DNA of 57,956 nucleotides from Okeania sp. SIO2B3 (GCF_010672525.1 NZ_JAAHGH010000042.1:1-57956); one strand, 5' to 3'. Positions 44,636 to 54,759 are shown, counted from the first letter of the stretch. Program-made: numbers and translations. The notes: generated by a model from the letters alone, not told the origin.

Positions 44636-46732
44636 TTAGTCTTTCATATCGCTCTCTATCCAGCGATTAAACAGCTCTATTTGATCGTCAGACCAGCAAG
44701 CATCATAAGGAAGAGAACCCCTGTTGAGTCCTTCTCGAAGCTTTTCCGCATTGGCTCGGACATTTTCTACATCATTGAGATTGATTCCGTCTAACTGTTG
44801 CAGAGTTTCTACATCAAAATCTCGAAAGAGTGGCCTGATATCTACGTTGTAACCCACCCCATCGGATTGTCGGTATGCTTGCCTTGGGGGAAGGAGATCG
44901 AGATTTGGTTCTTGTTCGTGGTGGACACCAATCTGCTTTGGTGGCTCGTTATCTGGTGCTTGATCGTCAACCCACTCCCGGACAAACTCTTGCCTGGAAC
45001 TATCCACTTGTGGTCGATAGCGGGGCATTTTACCAGTTTTACTAGAACTCTCCTCTAATCGACTTACCAGTTCCGAGCCTTCTGCGGTTAAATTGCAGTT
45101 CTCGTCTTCATTGCGATTGAGGAAAGGTCGGTTAAACATATGCAATTGCACAAATTGCTCGCGATTGATTCCCGCCCAGAAATTGGTGTGACCATCGATA
45201 GAAAACCCCCGTACTGCTTCTTCCAGAATATGAGCTACCTTCTGAAAAGCTTTTGTCTGAGCATCTGTGGGGATAGTCTGACCCGCAGCCAAAGCCTTTA
45301 AAATGTTCTCCCGTCCTTGGTCAGACTTCTGTAAATCCTCCAAAAATGGGTCTTCTTTGTCTGAACCATCCTGAAGCATTTTTTCCACTAAGCACAATGA
45401 AGCCTGGACAACATCTAAATGGACTCGCCAACGATCGCGTTCGTTGTCTGCTAGATCGAGGGTATAGGGCAATTGAAAAGGAGGACCAGCTGTCACCCCA
45501 TTATAGTCTGATTTTAGTGGCAGTCGCACCATCTTCTGGGCAATTTTCTTAAGATGGCGCATTTCATCAAAAGCCCATAACAGTAAGAAGCCACGGGGGG
45601 TGCGATCGCCTTTATCAGGCCCTGAAGATATGTAGCGACGACCCGTTGTTCTCAAGAAATGGATTAAAAAAGCCAGCAGTAACCGATAGCGTAAGTTGAA
45701 CAAATGTCCCCAGTTACGGGCGCGAGGGTTTGCTATATAGCCCCGTTCCTCAAAGGCCGCCCGGATAGACTCCTCAAGCCCATCGTAAGGTACGGGACGT
45801 GGCGGCACGGTACTGGGGTTAGTTGCCACTGGCCAGACACATTCGACCCCCTCACCCTTCAACTTGCAGAAATCCTGATAAAGTTGAAAGAAGCGCTCGA
45901 AATGGGAGTCAACCGTAGAGCCATAGCCTTCCCCTTGTTCGGCAATGATTTTGAGAGCTTTGACGGCCTCCTGGCGTAAGGTGTCCGGATGAGATCCTTC
46001 AAAGGCATCCACATAAACTCGTCGAGACTCAGTCTCATCATCAGTGCCAAGACCCTCATCATAGCCCCAATCATCCCAGGTAGCTTGGAGGTCGATCCGG
46101 TCTGTCAGAAAGTCTTGATCTTTGATTTCATCTTCATTGCCAAAAAGTTCGAGCAGACGTTCGTAAATCGCTCCCACGTGCTGAATAGGACGACCATCAT
46201 TAGCACGCTGAGCTATGTTGGCAATTTTTTGGAGTTTTTTCCATATTTCGCTAGGAATATCCCCCTGTTCGGCAGGCCGTTCGGCAGTAATATACTTTGC
46301 TAATGAATCCTTTGATAGGGGTTCGAGCTTGAAACGGAATGGATAAAGTTCGCTTTCAAAAGGGGAATGTTCCCGCTCAAAATTTAGGGGAGCGCCAATG
46401 AGGTGCAGCAAATTTTGTACCGTCATCAGATGCCCCATTTCTTCCCGTGCTAGTTGAGCTAATCGCTGATAGAGCGATTTCACTCGTCCCTTTGTCTCAT
46501 TATTTTCTTGGTCGTCGCGCACGGAATAGGCAGCATAGAGGTACTGAACCATTAAAGCGTGCTCCACTTCCGCTGCTACCGTCAGCAATAAGGCGGCTTC
46601 ATCTCGCGGGTTACGTTGGAGTTCAAAACTCAGGGACAATTTTGTGAGATCGAGGCTGGCAATCTCAGATTTGTCTTGTAATGGTGGTTGACAAGCTAGA
46701 ACCTCTAGGGGGATATCATAGTTTTTTTTCAT
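44636..46732 (-). CDS. VioB-type ferritin-like domain protein
   Basis: The 698-residue protein has an N-terminal ferritin-like helical bundle (about 45-290): EVEHALMVQYLYA (55-67), REEMGHLMTVQNLL (96-109, ExxH at 98-101) and EQGEG...DSHFERFFQLY (265-285). This matches the iminophenyl-pyruvate dimer synthase (VioB/RebD-type) domain that binds iron. A second helical part (320-520) has DEMRHLKKI (389-397), another ExxH. The C-terminus (about 630-698: DIRPLFRDFDVETL ... DDQIELFNRWIE) is a small module often attached to such proteins. It follows the propeller gene by 4 bases, so one operon. Likely di-iron redox chemistry; substrate unknown. Confidence 0.8.
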   Translation of the reverse strand: MKKNYDIPLEVLACQPPLQDKSEIASLDLTKLSLSFELQRNPRDEAALLLTVAAEVEHALMVQYLYAAYSVRDDQENNETKGRVKSLYQRLAQLAREEMGHLMTVQNLLHLIGAPLNFEREHSPFESELYPFRFKLEPLSKDSLAKYITAERPAEQGDIPSEIWKKLQKIANIAQRANDGRPIQHVGAIYERLLELFGNEDEIKDQDFLTDRIDLQATWDDWGYDEGLGTDDETESRRVYVDAFEGSHPDTLRQEAVKALKIIAEQGEGYGSTVDSHFERFFQLYQDFCKLKGEGVECVWPVATNPSTVPPRPVPYDGLEESIRAAFEERGYIANPRARNWGHLFNLRYRLLLAFLIHFLRTTGRRYISSGPDKGDRTPRGFLLLWAFDEMRHLKKIAQKMVRLPLKSDYNGVTAGPPFQLPYTLDLADNERDRWRVHLDVVQASLCLVEKMLQDGSDKEDPFLEDLQKSDQGRENILKALAAGQTIPTDAQTKAFQKVAHILEEAVRGFSIDGHTNFWAGINREQFVQLHMFNRPFLNRNEDENCNLTAEGSELVSRLEESSSKTGKMPRYRPQVDSSRQEFVREWVDDQAPDNEPPKQIGVHHEQEPNLDLLPPRQAYRQSDGVGYNVDIRPLFRDFDVETLQQLDGINLNDVENVRANAEKLREGLNRGSLPYDACWSDDQIELFNRWIESDMKD

Positions 46733-46736
46733 TGCA

Positions 46737-48167
46737 TTAATCCTCTCGAAGTTGATGGGGAATACTCGCAGTTAAGGGGATTTGAGTTCCAGTACGTTCA
46801 GGGAAAATCAGTCGGCTTTCTGCATAGCCATCACAGGTGACGCGCACCATAAACTGTCCGGGGGGTAACTTTTGGCCGTTGTCATCTTGTAAATCCCAGG
46901 AGAGAGAGCGATCGCCTGCTGCGGGATTCTGTTCTTCTAGCAAAGTTCGTACTTGTCCCGCAAAGCGATCGTAGACAACTACAGATAAGCTTGTTGCACC
47001 CTCGGGTATGGTGAGGGGAACAAGTGCGCGATCGGCAGCGATTTTAAGTTCCGTTGCTCCGAGCAAGCGGTTACCAGCTACTTCCCCTTCTTTTGGCCCC
47101 CATAACTCTTGATTGGTGTATTTATAAACAGTGTTACCGGAAGCATAAGCAACACGGTTCTCACCTTCGCCAACAAAGCGAAATCGGTTGATATATTGGC
47201 CTATATTGCAACGAGGGGGACAGGGATAGCCGTCAATGGGCTTAGGCCAAGAGCCAGTCAGGTCTATCCAGGTTTTACCCCCATCTCTTGTCTCGCTAGT
47301 GCGACCACTGTCAAAGGTGGCATCTCCCCAACCACCAACCCAACCAAGGTTACGATCCCAAAAACCAATGCCTTCTAGGTTCTCATTAATCATATGACAG
47401 TTGTCGCGAATTTCTTGTCGTCGCCAGGAGTCTCCCCCGTCCTCGGTAATGAAAATTGCTCCTGCCTTCAGGTTCTCACAGGCAACTACCCCAAAGTCTG
47501 GATCGTCCTCTAAAAATTGGATTTTCCAGCCCCATTCCCCTAATGGAACATTGATATCTTCGAGCATATCTTTCCAAGTGTGACCACCATCCTCTGTCTT
47601 CAGGACTGTCGGCACAACATCGTCACGACGGGGGTTAGGCCGAACCGAACGACCCCCGACAACCCAACCTATCTGATCATTTTGGAAGTAGATATCCACT
47701 AGAATGCTAGCTAGATCCTCCATATCCCTCACAAACCAGCTTTCACCACCATTATGTGTTTTGAAGAAGCGTGCCGGTCGTTCGGGGTAGTTAGTTCCTG
47801 ATGCGAATACGTTGTTTTCGTCGAGTACCCAAAGTCCGCAAACGGCTGAGGGGGCATCGGCGGGCAGGTTATTTACCAAATCCCAGTCTTTACCGCCATT
47901 ACTGGTGTGGTAGAGTTGTTTCCCTGGGGTCGTACAACCTGCCCAACCATGTTCACCATCTTGAGTCATCCCAATACAGCGAAAGTAAACGTCCTTTAAC
48001 TGTGTTTTGATATCCCATTTTTTTCCACCATCTTCTGTTTTTAGAATTTGTCCATTCCCGTTAACAGCCCAACCAACATCAGGATTGATGAAATAAATAT
48101 CGTCATAACGACCTGCCAATGGTGCTGGTGTGGCTATCCACTGATAGCCATTGTTTGTTCCGTTCAT
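46737..48167 (-). CDS. Ycf48-like beta-propeller protein
   Basis: The 476-residue protein has at least six BNR/Asp-box motifs of the form TxDGGxxW: TEDGGKKW, TSNGGKDW, THNGGESW, TEDGGHTW, TEDGGDSW and TRDGGKTW. That gives a propeller of about 350 residues like the photosystem II assembly factor Ycf48, followed by a C-terminal Ig-like (FlgD-type) domain (about 390-465: LSWDLQDDNGQKLPPGQFMV). Unlike Ycf48 it has no signal peptide or lipobox, so it is probably cytoplasmic. GAGGA lies 8 bases upstream. It is the first gene of the operon with the ferritin-like protein and may hold or deliver that enzyme. Confidence 0.82.
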   Translation of the reverse strand: MNGTNNGYQWIATPAPLAGRYDDIYFINPDVGWAVNGNGQILKTEDGGKKWDIKTQLKDVYFRCIGMTQDGEHGWAGCTTPGKQLYHTSNGGKDWDLVNNLPADAPSAVCGLWVLDENNVFASGTNYPERPARFFKTHNGGESWFVRDMEDLASILVDIYFQNDQIGWVVGGRSVRPNPRRDDVVPTVLKTEDGGHTWKDMLEDINVPLGEWGWKIQFLEDDPDFGVVACENLKAGAIFITEDGGDSWRRQEIRDNCHMINENLEGIGFWDRNLGWVGGWGDATFDSGRTSETRDGGKTWIDLTGSWPKPIDGYPCPPRCNIGQYINRFRFVGEGENRVAYASGNTVYKYTNQELWGPKEGEVAGNRLLGATELKIAADRALVPLTIPEGATSLSVVVYDRFAGQVRTLLEEQNPAAGDRSLSWDLQDDNGQKLPPGQFMVRVTCDGYAESRLIFPERTGTQIPLTASIPHQLRED

Positions 48168-48427
48168 ATTCTAAATCCTCAAATGCTCAATCAAATCGAT
48201 CTTAGGAGGTGTTTGCTTTTTTATATTCCTTATCTACAGGTGTCTTACATATATCCGATGTCGTACCCAAAAGCATTCATAGCAAGGATTTTGCATTCTC
48301 AAGTGCCTTTGCATAACCTTCGGAAGAACCAACTTTATTTCCTTTACATATATCTTTAAGTTGCCATTGCATACTAGCATTTTTTATAAAAGTTTATATT
48401 TGTAAGTTTTAAAGATATATTTATTTA

Positions 48428-48659
<232 letters not shown>

Positions 48660-48722
48660 TATTTATATAAATTTATATTCAACGAGGGATGTGTCGGAGA
48701 TCGTTGAATTCAGGCTGTGTTA

Positions 48723-48906
48723 TATCATGTTCGGATAATCAGTTATAAATAAAATTTAAGGGCTGACAGTACCAAATAAATACTGAAATTATCAATACCC
48801 CATCTCCCATATTTTCTCTTTTCCTCCTTTCTTCCCTCCTGACTCCTGACTCCTGAGGACTGACTCCTCACAACAGTTATTTATAAGTATTCAACCGAAC
48901 ATGATA
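48723..48906. mobile_element. MITE family 1, copy 8
   Basis: The 184-bp element has ends TATCATGTTCGG on both sides, the C-to-T change being present at both tips. It is flanked by TTA (48720-48722, 48907-48909). Interior: ctcctga heptamers. Confidence 0.85.
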
Positions 48907-49215
48907 TTATACCAAATTCAAAAAAGGTCGTTACAGTAAAAAAAGCAGTATAGAGTAGGGAGTAGGGAATAGAGAAAACCATTGCTCTCTATTTAATTTT
49001 CCTAGTATGGCAAAATCCAGGTTTTCCCTAACTACAAAAAAAGTTAATGTAGCATTATTTTTTGAAATTGGTGTTATACTAAGGATAGTGTTTCCTAATT
49101 TTTCCTGTATTTAATGGTAAATATTAGCTGGATTTGACAACCCTGAATATTTGCACCACGAGCAATTCTACTGATGGTGCAGAAATAGTCATACCAAGAA
49201 TTTAACTTCTAACTT
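48907..49215. other. Gene-free spacer
   Basis: The spacer holds an agtaggg-type short repeat (48955-48972), A/T-rich DNA and aacttct heptamers (49203-49238) that run up to the end of glgX. No gene or clear terminator is seen. Confidence 0.5.
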
Positions 49216-51360
49216 TTAACTTCTAACTTCTGACTTCTGGTACTCCCTTTTTGCCATTAAAACAATAGCAGCTCGCGCCTCGACCCGATACCTAACACCA
49301 ATAACTTTTGTAGCTGTATCTAAATCATTAAAATCTTTAGGAGAAGGAAAAGCAGTATTAATAATTAAATACCAACTTTCCCCTTTTTTTAAACGTGGTA
49401 ACTCAAACATTAAAGGTTTCCAATAAGCATTCAAAATAATATGAAAATATTCACCACTTTCTGGATGCTTCAAACTAAAAGCTAAAGTCCGAGAATCTAG
49501 ATGCCAATCAGGTTTAGCTAAACGTACTCCATGCCAACTAATATTAGGCAGTTCATTTGGGTAAACTTCCCCTTCTTCTCTAGCTAAAGATGACTCTGGA
49601 GTACCCGCACCAACTGTAGCTAAAACCTTATCTACCCGCATAATTTCTAATTCTTGGGTAAAATGAATAATCCCTTTCACAAATCGCAGTAAATCTGTTT
49701 GTTTCTCAATTTGTTCCCAATCAAACCAACTTAGTTTATTATTCTGACAATAACCATTATTATTACCCAGTTGAGTTCGCCTTACTTCATCTCCCATTAA
49801 AATCATTGGTGTCCCTTGGGAGAAAAATAATATGGTGAAAAAATTCTTAATTTGTCGCAGTCGTAATCTTTCAATTTCCTGCTTATTAGTTAATCCTTCA
49901 ACTCCACAATTCCAGCTATGATTATCATTAGCACCATCGCGATTATCTTCACAATTAGCTTCATTATGTTTTTCATTATAAGAAACCAAATCATTCATAG
50001 TAAAACCATCATGGCAAGTAATAAAATTAATACTATGATTGGGTTCGCGGTCTGGTTGAGGATAAATATCCGGACTACCCATAATTCTAGCCGCTAACTT
50101 ATCAACTATCTTGTGGTCACTTTTAACAAACTGACGAACATCATCACGATAATGTCCGTTCCATTCAGCAAAGCGATCGCCAATAAATGAACCCACCTGA
50201 TATAATCCCGCAGCATCCCAAGCTTCTGCAATAATTTTTGTCCCTGCCAAAACAGGATCGGATTCAATTGCCCATAACACAGGTGGATCTTCCAACGGAT
50301 CGCCAGTCATACTCCGAGACATAACAGATGCCAAGTCAAACCGGAACCCATCAACGTGCATTTCTCTAACCCAGTAACAAAGACAGTCAACAATTAAGCG
50401 ATGTACAAAAGGATTATTTGTATTGAAAGTATTGCCACAACCACTATAGTTACTGTAATAAGTGGAGTCGTCTGTCTCCAGAATGTAGTAAGTAGAATTT
50501 TCCAGTCCCCGGAAAGAAACTGTCGGTCCGTTTTCATTCCCCTCTGCAGTGTGATTAAAAACCACATCCAAAATTACTTCTATTCCAGCTTTGTGCAAAG
50601 CTTTTACCATATCTCGGAATTCATCCATCGGTCCGAAAATATCTTTGCGAGAACTATAATTGTGGTGAGGAGTAAAAAATGCGATCGGGCTATAACCCCA
50701 ATAATTGATTAGAGGTTCGCGCACATCTTGTTCATCAAATTGCTGTACCGGTAATAATTCTACAGCAGTAATTCCCAATTCTTTCAAGTAGGGAATTTTT
50801 TCAATTAGTCCGGCAAAAGTACCCCGCTTTTCTGAAGAAACGCCAGAATTAGGGTTACGAGTAAATCCACCAACGTGCATTTCATAGATAATTGTATAAG
50901 CGTAGGGTATGTTTAGAGGTATATCATCTTCCCAGTCATAAGCAGTTGGGTCAACTACTACCCCTTTGAGGGCATAGGCACAATTATCACCATAACCAGT
51001 AGCAGCTTCACGACTATATTTTTCTTGTCCCACTACTACCCTGGCGTAAGGGTCTAGTAATACCTTTGTACCATCAAATCGATGACCTTTTTCTGGCTCA
51101 AGTGGTCCATAAACTCGGTAAGCATATATTTGCCCTGCCTCAAGACCATCAATAAATATGTGCCAGTAATGATGGGTTTTATGTTGTTTAGGGTCGAGTA
51201 AAATTACTTGCTTTGGTTTAGCTGCGTGGGGTTCATCAAATAATAGTAATTCTATTGCTGTAGCATTTTTAGAGTAGATGGAAAAATTTACTCCTTTGGG
51301 GTCTTTGGAGACTGTTGCGCCAATGGGAAAACTATGACCTGGTAAGATATTAAGATTCAT
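49216..51360 (-). CDS. glgX: Glycogen debranching enzyme GlgX
   Basis: The 714-residue protein has an N-terminal CBM48-like domain (about 8-110: GATVSKDPKGVNFSIYSKNA) and a GH13 isoamylase-type barrel. Catalytic features in order are VILDVVFNHTAEG, MHVDGFRFDLASVM (Asp nucleophile), AEAWDAAGLYQ (acid/base Glu) and NFITCHDGFTMND (transition-state Asp). Length matches GlgX/TreX (650-720). It hydrolyses alpha-1,6 branches of glycogen in the cytoplasm. The C-terminal codons run into heptamer repeats at 49203-49238. Divergent from the stress protein gene, with 88 bases between starts. Confidence 0.93.
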   Translation of the reverse strand: MNLNILPGHSFPIGATVSKDPKGVNFSIYSKNATAIELLLFDEPHAAKPKQVILLDPKQHKTHHYWHIFIDGLEAGQIYAYRVYGPLEPEKGHRFDGTKVLLDPYARVVVGQEKYSREAATGYGDNCAYALKGVVVDPTAYDWEDDIPLNIPYAYTIIYEMHVGGFTRNPNSGVSSEKRGTFAGLIEKIPYLKELGITAVELLPVQQFDEQDVREPLINYWGYSPIAFFTPHHNYSSRKDIFGPMDEFRDMVKALHKAGIEVILDVVFNHTAEGNENGPTVSFRGLENSTYYILETDDSTYYSNYSGCGNTFNTNNPFVHRLIVDCLCYWVREMHVDGFRFDLASVMSRSMTGDPLEDPPVLWAIESDPVLAGTKIIAEAWDAAGLYQVGSFIGDRFAEWNGHYRDDVRQFVKSDHKIVDKLAARIMGSPDIYPQPDREPNHSINFITCHDGFTMNDLVSYNEKHNEANCEDNRDGANDNHSWNCGVEGLTNKQEIERLRLRQIKNFFTILFFSQGTPMILMGDEVRRTQLGNNNGYCQNNKLSWFDWEQIEKQTDLLRFVKGIIHFTQELEIMRVDKVLATVGAGTPESSLAREEGEVYPNELPNISWHGVRLAKPDWHLDSRTLAFSLKHPESGEYFHIILNAYWKPLMFELPRLKKGESWYLIINTAFPSPKDFNDLDTATKVIGVRYRVEARAAIVLMAKREYQKSEVRS

Positions 51361-51448
51361 AATTTTTGACTTATTTAATTATTAGATAACGTTGGTAATT
51401 TTATACAATGTAAATAGATATTTAACAAAACCATTGGAAGTATTAATT

Positions 51449-51922
51449 ATGTATGAAAAAATTTTAGTTGCTGTCGATACCTCTGCTATTAGCGATCGCG
51501 TGTTTGACATAGCCCTAAAGTTAGCAAAAATCGGTCATCCGAATCTGATGTTAGTTCATATTCTCTCGGAGGAAGCAGAAGAAAGTCCGATAAATTATTG
51601 GCCAATGATTGGTACTGACATTGGTACAAACCCAGAGATGATGAAAGAATATCATCAGCTTTGGGAAAAATTTGAGCAAGAATGTTTACAAATGTTGAAA
51701 TCAAAAGCAGATAAAGCAAAGGAACTTGGGTTCAATACAGAATTTACCCAACTCAGAGGCAACCCTGGTCGGGAACTATGTAAATTAGCTCAAAAGTGGG
51801 ATGCTGATTTAATCATTATGGGACGCCGTGGGCATTCCGTTTTTAATGAACTGCTATTGGGTAGTGTTAGTAATTATGTGATTCATCGCGCTCATTGTTC
51901 TGTTCATATTGTACAAGATTAG
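51449..51922 (+). CDS. Universal stress protein, UspA family
   Basis: With the ATG at 51449 (MYEKILVAVDTSAISDRVF) the product is 157 residues; GGAAG sits 8 bases upstream. The open frame to 51392 has no ribosome site. The fold is UspA: first strand KILVAVD, then a C-terminal ATP-binding glycine motif MGRRGHSVFNELLLGSVSNYVIHRAHCSVHIV (GxxGH-9-GS). ATP-binding Usp proteins act in stress survival. A paralogue lies 480 bases downstream. Confidence 0.9.
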   Translation: MYEKILVAVDTSAISDRVFDIALKLAKIGHPNLMLVHILSEEAEESPINYWPMIGTDIGTNPEMMKEYHQLWEKFEQECLQMLKSKADKAKELGFNTEFTQLRGNPGRELCKLAQKWDADLIIMGRRGHSVFNELLLGSVSNYVIHRAHCSVHIVQD

Positions 51923-52153
51923 CTTTTTTTTATTAGTAATGAGCAGTTATTCATTAGTATTCATAGATATCAATGAATAATTGCTTATGGATACTCTGGT
52001 AGTAGCTAATATCAATTCGATCAATATTTGTTACAAATAAGTAGGTTATTTCTGAGGATTCAACCCACCCCTCGCCCCTCCCCCTCCCTGGATGGGAGAT
52101 CAGGATTCAGGAATCAGAATAAATAACTTTGATACCATTTATTAGGTGGGAAT

Positions 52154-52270
52154 TTATTTTTTTCGTCCAAGGTAAATCTCCTGCATGTGTCTTTTAATTG
52201 CCCAAATTAATTCGTAACATTCTTTTTTCACGCTTGGTATAACTCTATCAAGAAAGCTACTCAAAATCAT
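52154..52270 (-). CDS. Possible 38-residue peptide
   Basis: ATG at 52270 opens a 38-codon frame ending at TAA, giving a basic, helical product (MILSSFLDRVIPSVKKECYE start; ends YLGRKK). A GTG five codons earlier also fits. It lies between two universal stress protein genes on the opposite strand. The rest of 51923-52405 holds repeat DNA matching 5934-6050. It may be chance or a relic. Confidence 0.25.
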   Translation of the reverse strand: MILSSFLDRVIPSVKKECYELIWAIKRHMQEIYLGRKK

Positions 52271-52405
52271 AGTTTCCGTTTTCACTAAGAATAATTAGTC
52301 TGAGATTGACCATAGTGAAATCAACATTAAAATTTATATTTTTTTCAGATAATTAGGATACAATATTAGTATCAAATAAAATAATTAGATTTTCATCAAA
52401 AGATT

Positions 52406-52870
52406 ATGTATCAAAAAATTCTAGCAACAATGGACACATCGGCAGCAGGCGATCGCGTATTTGCCGCTGCTCTCAATTTAGCAAAACTCAATAATTCTTA
52501 CTTAAAACTATTGCACGTTTTATCTCCCGAAGAAGCAGAAACTCCCCTTAAATTTGGAGCAATTTCCCGGGAATTCAACAAAGAATTGATTGCGCAATAT
52601 CAACAACAATGGAAAGATTTTGACAAAAAATGTCTAGAAATCTTGCAGTCACGGGCTAACGAAGCGACAACAGCAGGGGTAAACACAGAATTTCTTCAAA
52701 CTGAAGGTGCACCTGGAAAGCAGATATGTAAAGTAGCCGAGGAGTGGGGTGCTGAACTAATAGTTATGGGACGCAGAGGACATTCTGTTTTCAGCGAAAT
52801 GGTTATAGGTAGTGTGAGCAGTTATGTAATTCACCGGGCGAAATGTTCGGTACTGGTTGTACAGCAATAA
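52406..52870 (+). CDS. Universal stress protein, UspA family, second
   Basis: The 154-residue protein is close to the one at 51449: YQKILATMDTSAAGDRVF start and MGRRGHSVFSEMVIGSVSSYVIHRAKCSVLVVQQ end, with the ATP-binding glycine motif kept. It is probably the result of gene duplication, with its own promoter since the spacer is 480 bases and repeat-rich. Cytoplasmic stress role by family. Confidence 0.9.
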   Translation: MYQKILATMDTSAAGDRVFAAALNLAKLNNSYLKLLHVLSPEEAETPLKFGAISREFNKELIAQYQQQWKDFDKKCLEILQSRANEATTAGVNTEFLQTEGAPGKQICKVAEEWGAELIVMGRRGHSVFSEMVIGSVSSYVIHRAKCSVLVVQQ

Positions 52871-53009
52871 TTTTTGTAGGTGCGGGTTCAATTGATTTCA
52901 ATTTTGGATGTTGGTGAATCAAGCTATGAAACCTAAATTTTGCCAAGTATAAAATGCTTTTCAGTTAATAGTTAAGCGTTCGCGGTAGCGATGCGGAGCA
53001 TTATCGCCA

Positions 53010-53096
53010 TTAAAGCAAAATCATAGCCAAAATCACCAACGCCAAAAAATGTTCATATTCTATGTCTTCCTCATCTACAAAATCTTCGTTGTTCAT
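53010..53096 (-). CDS. Possible 28-residue acidic/hydrophobic peptide
   Basis: ATG at 53096 gives a short frame with an acidic front (MNNEDFVDEEDIEYEHF) and a hydrophobic tail (LALVILAMILL), like a tiny single-pass membrane peptide. No strong ribosome site. It is adjacent to a lone family-1 MITE end (gcggacatgatatc at 53111-53124). Low support. Confidence 0.22.
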   Translation of the reverse strand: MNNEDFVDEEDIEYEHFLALVILAMILL

Positions 53097-53191
53097 AATT
53101 AGTTCTCAGAGCGGACATGATATCAGAAGTCAGGAGATTCAGGAACGAGAATAGGGAAAAAGGTAGAAAAAGAGTATTCATGCAGCCGTAA

Positions 53192-53291
53192 TGGTATACA
53201 AGAACAAGGGACACTTGGCACGGGAGCAAGATGCTCCCACTGTTTTTGTAACAAAAATAATGACAATGCATAACCATGAGAATGCACTACC
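53192..53291. repeat. Dispersed hairpin repeat, second copy
   Basis: This matches 14369-14472: gtatacaagaa, cttggcacgggagcaagatg, ctcccactg, gtaacaaaaataatg and a similar end (gcactaccac). The central hairpin GGGAGCA/TGCTCCC is unchanged between copies. Its ends are not clear inverted repeats, so it may be part of a larger element or a small RNA. Confidence 0.6.
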
Positions 53292-53345
53292 ACAAAAAAA
53301 TGCTCCCTACTCCCCTACTCCCTATCTATAGCTATTAAATGGTTT

Positions 53346-54719
53346 CTATACAGTTGCAACTGAAGGAGATTCTTGTTTTTGTAGCATACACTTCCCAGTC
53401 ATTACCATTTTTACTCCTCCTGCAGGAGCTAAAGTTACACCGCGACGAACTGTTTTGAGCGATCGCTTCTCTAGTAAAGCCAAACTATAACGTTTGAGAA
53501 TAGTTGCTAATACCAGTTTCATTTCAAACATAGCAAATGCTGCTCCAATACAACGACGACTACTACCGCCAAAAGGTAAAAATTCATAAGCAGAATATTG
53601 CCTTTCTAAAAATCGTTCTGGTTTAAATTTTTCTGGTTCAGGATACAAATCTTCCCGGTGATGAGTTAGATAAATACAGGGAGCCAGAGCAGTACCCTCT
53701 GGATATGCTTGACCCATAATTGTTATTGGTGATTTAGTTATTCGCGCAGATGTAATTATCGCTACTGGGTAGATACGCAAGGTTTCACAGCAAACTGCAT
53801 TCAGATAAGGCAGCTTGATAACTGCCATTGGGTCTGGGTGATCTCCAAGGTCTTCCAATTCTGACAATAGCTTGTTATAGATTTCTGGTTGGTGGTGAAT
53901 CCAATAAAAAGCCCATGCTAAAGCTGTTGCAGTGGTTTCATGTCCAGCTAAAAGCAATGTAATTAACTCATCATGCAATTCACGATCGCTCATAGCTTCC
54001 CCTGCTTCATCCCTAGCTAACAGCAGCATTGTCAAAATATCAGTTTGTTTGGGGTCTAGTTTTTGACGACGTTCGGCAATTTCTGCATACACTAACTCAT
54101 CAATTTCTTGCCGTTCCCTGAGAAATTTACCCCACGGACTCCATGAACCCAAATCAATTTGGAGAAATTTTAAAAATAGCGCACTTGCTTTCCAGGAAGA
54201 AGCGAGTGATTCTAAAACTGAATTCAAAAGTTGCTCTAATTTATCATACCTCTGTCCTTCCTCTAAACCGAAGACCGCTTGTAATATTACCTTTAAAGAT
54301 ATCTCTTGAGTTGATTCTCTCATAGAAAATGGCTGCCCTACTACCCACTTACTAGCTACTTTTTCAGTGATCGCGCAAATTAACTCACCATAAGCTTGCA
54401 TTCGCTCTCCATGAAAAGGTGGCATCAAAAGTTGACGATGACGTTGGTGGCGATCGCCGTCTAACAACAATAATGAATTATCCCCCACCAGTGGTGCCAA
54501 CAATTTATTCCCATAACCAGAATCAAACTGTTTTGGATTAGTCTTGAGAATCTCTTCAATGGCCTTCGGATGACTAATAAATACCATTGGATAATTCAAT
54601 TTTATTTGAAATGCGTCTCCATATTCCTTTGCACATTTTTCCATAAATGTCAAGGGTTTGGCTACCCACTGAAGGAGTTGAATCAAAGCTGGAGCTTTTG
54701 GACCTGGCAGTTGTGTCAT
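53346..54719 (-). CDS. Cytochrome P450, CYP110-like
   Basis: This 457-residue soluble P450 has AGHETT (258-263) in the I helix, ETLR (312-315) as ExxR, PERF (367-370) and the haem loop PFGGSSRRCIG with Cys390. The N-terminus LPGPKAPALIQLLQWVAKPLTFME is characteristic of the cyanobacterial CYP110 family, members of which hydroxylate fatty acids and terpenoids. Needs ferredoxin and reductase from elsewhere. In contrast to the haem protein at 42841, all O2-activation residues are present. A tcagtta heptamer array (54721-54759) begins one base before its start codon, leaving no visible ribosome site. Confidence 0.92.
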   Translation of the reverse strand: MTQLPGPKAPALIQLLQWVAKPLTFMEKCAKEYGDAFQIKLNYPMVFISHPKAIEEILKTNPKQFDSGYGNKLLAPLVGDNSLLLLDGDRHQRHRQLLMPPFHGERMQAYGELICAITEKVASKWVVGQPFSMRESTQEISLKVILQAVFGLEEGQRYDKLEQLLNSVLESLASSWKASALFLKFLQIDLGSWSPWGKFLRERQEIDELVYAEIAERRQKLDPKQTDILTMLLLARDEAGEAMSDRELHDELITLLLAGHETTATALAWAFYWIHHQPEIYNKLLSELEDLGDHPDPMAVIKLPYLNAVCCETLRIYPVAIITSARITKSPITIMGQAYPEGTALAPCIYLTHHREDLYPEPEKFKPERFLERQYSAYEFLPFGGSSRRCIGAAFAMFEMKLVLATILKRYSLALLEKRSLKTVRRGVTLAPAGGVKMVMTGKCMLQKQESPSVATV

Positions 54720-54720
54720 T

Positions 54721-54759
54721 TCAGTTATCAGTTATCAGTTATCAGTTATCAGTTATCAG
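54721..54759. repeat. Heptamer tandem repeat (tcagtta)
   Basis: Five units of tcagtta occupy the leader position of the CYP110-like gene. Beyond it, 54805-54889 is the inverted copy of the repeat at 1-54 and 2113-2214 (ggtcgattggatatgg ... cgaccgcttttt ... cccctttaaaggggagg). Confidence 0.8.

Noticed and set aside
54721-54759. CRISPR-like array of direct repeats
   Set aside because: Units are 7 bases with no spacers; the same holds for other arrays. No cas genes seen.
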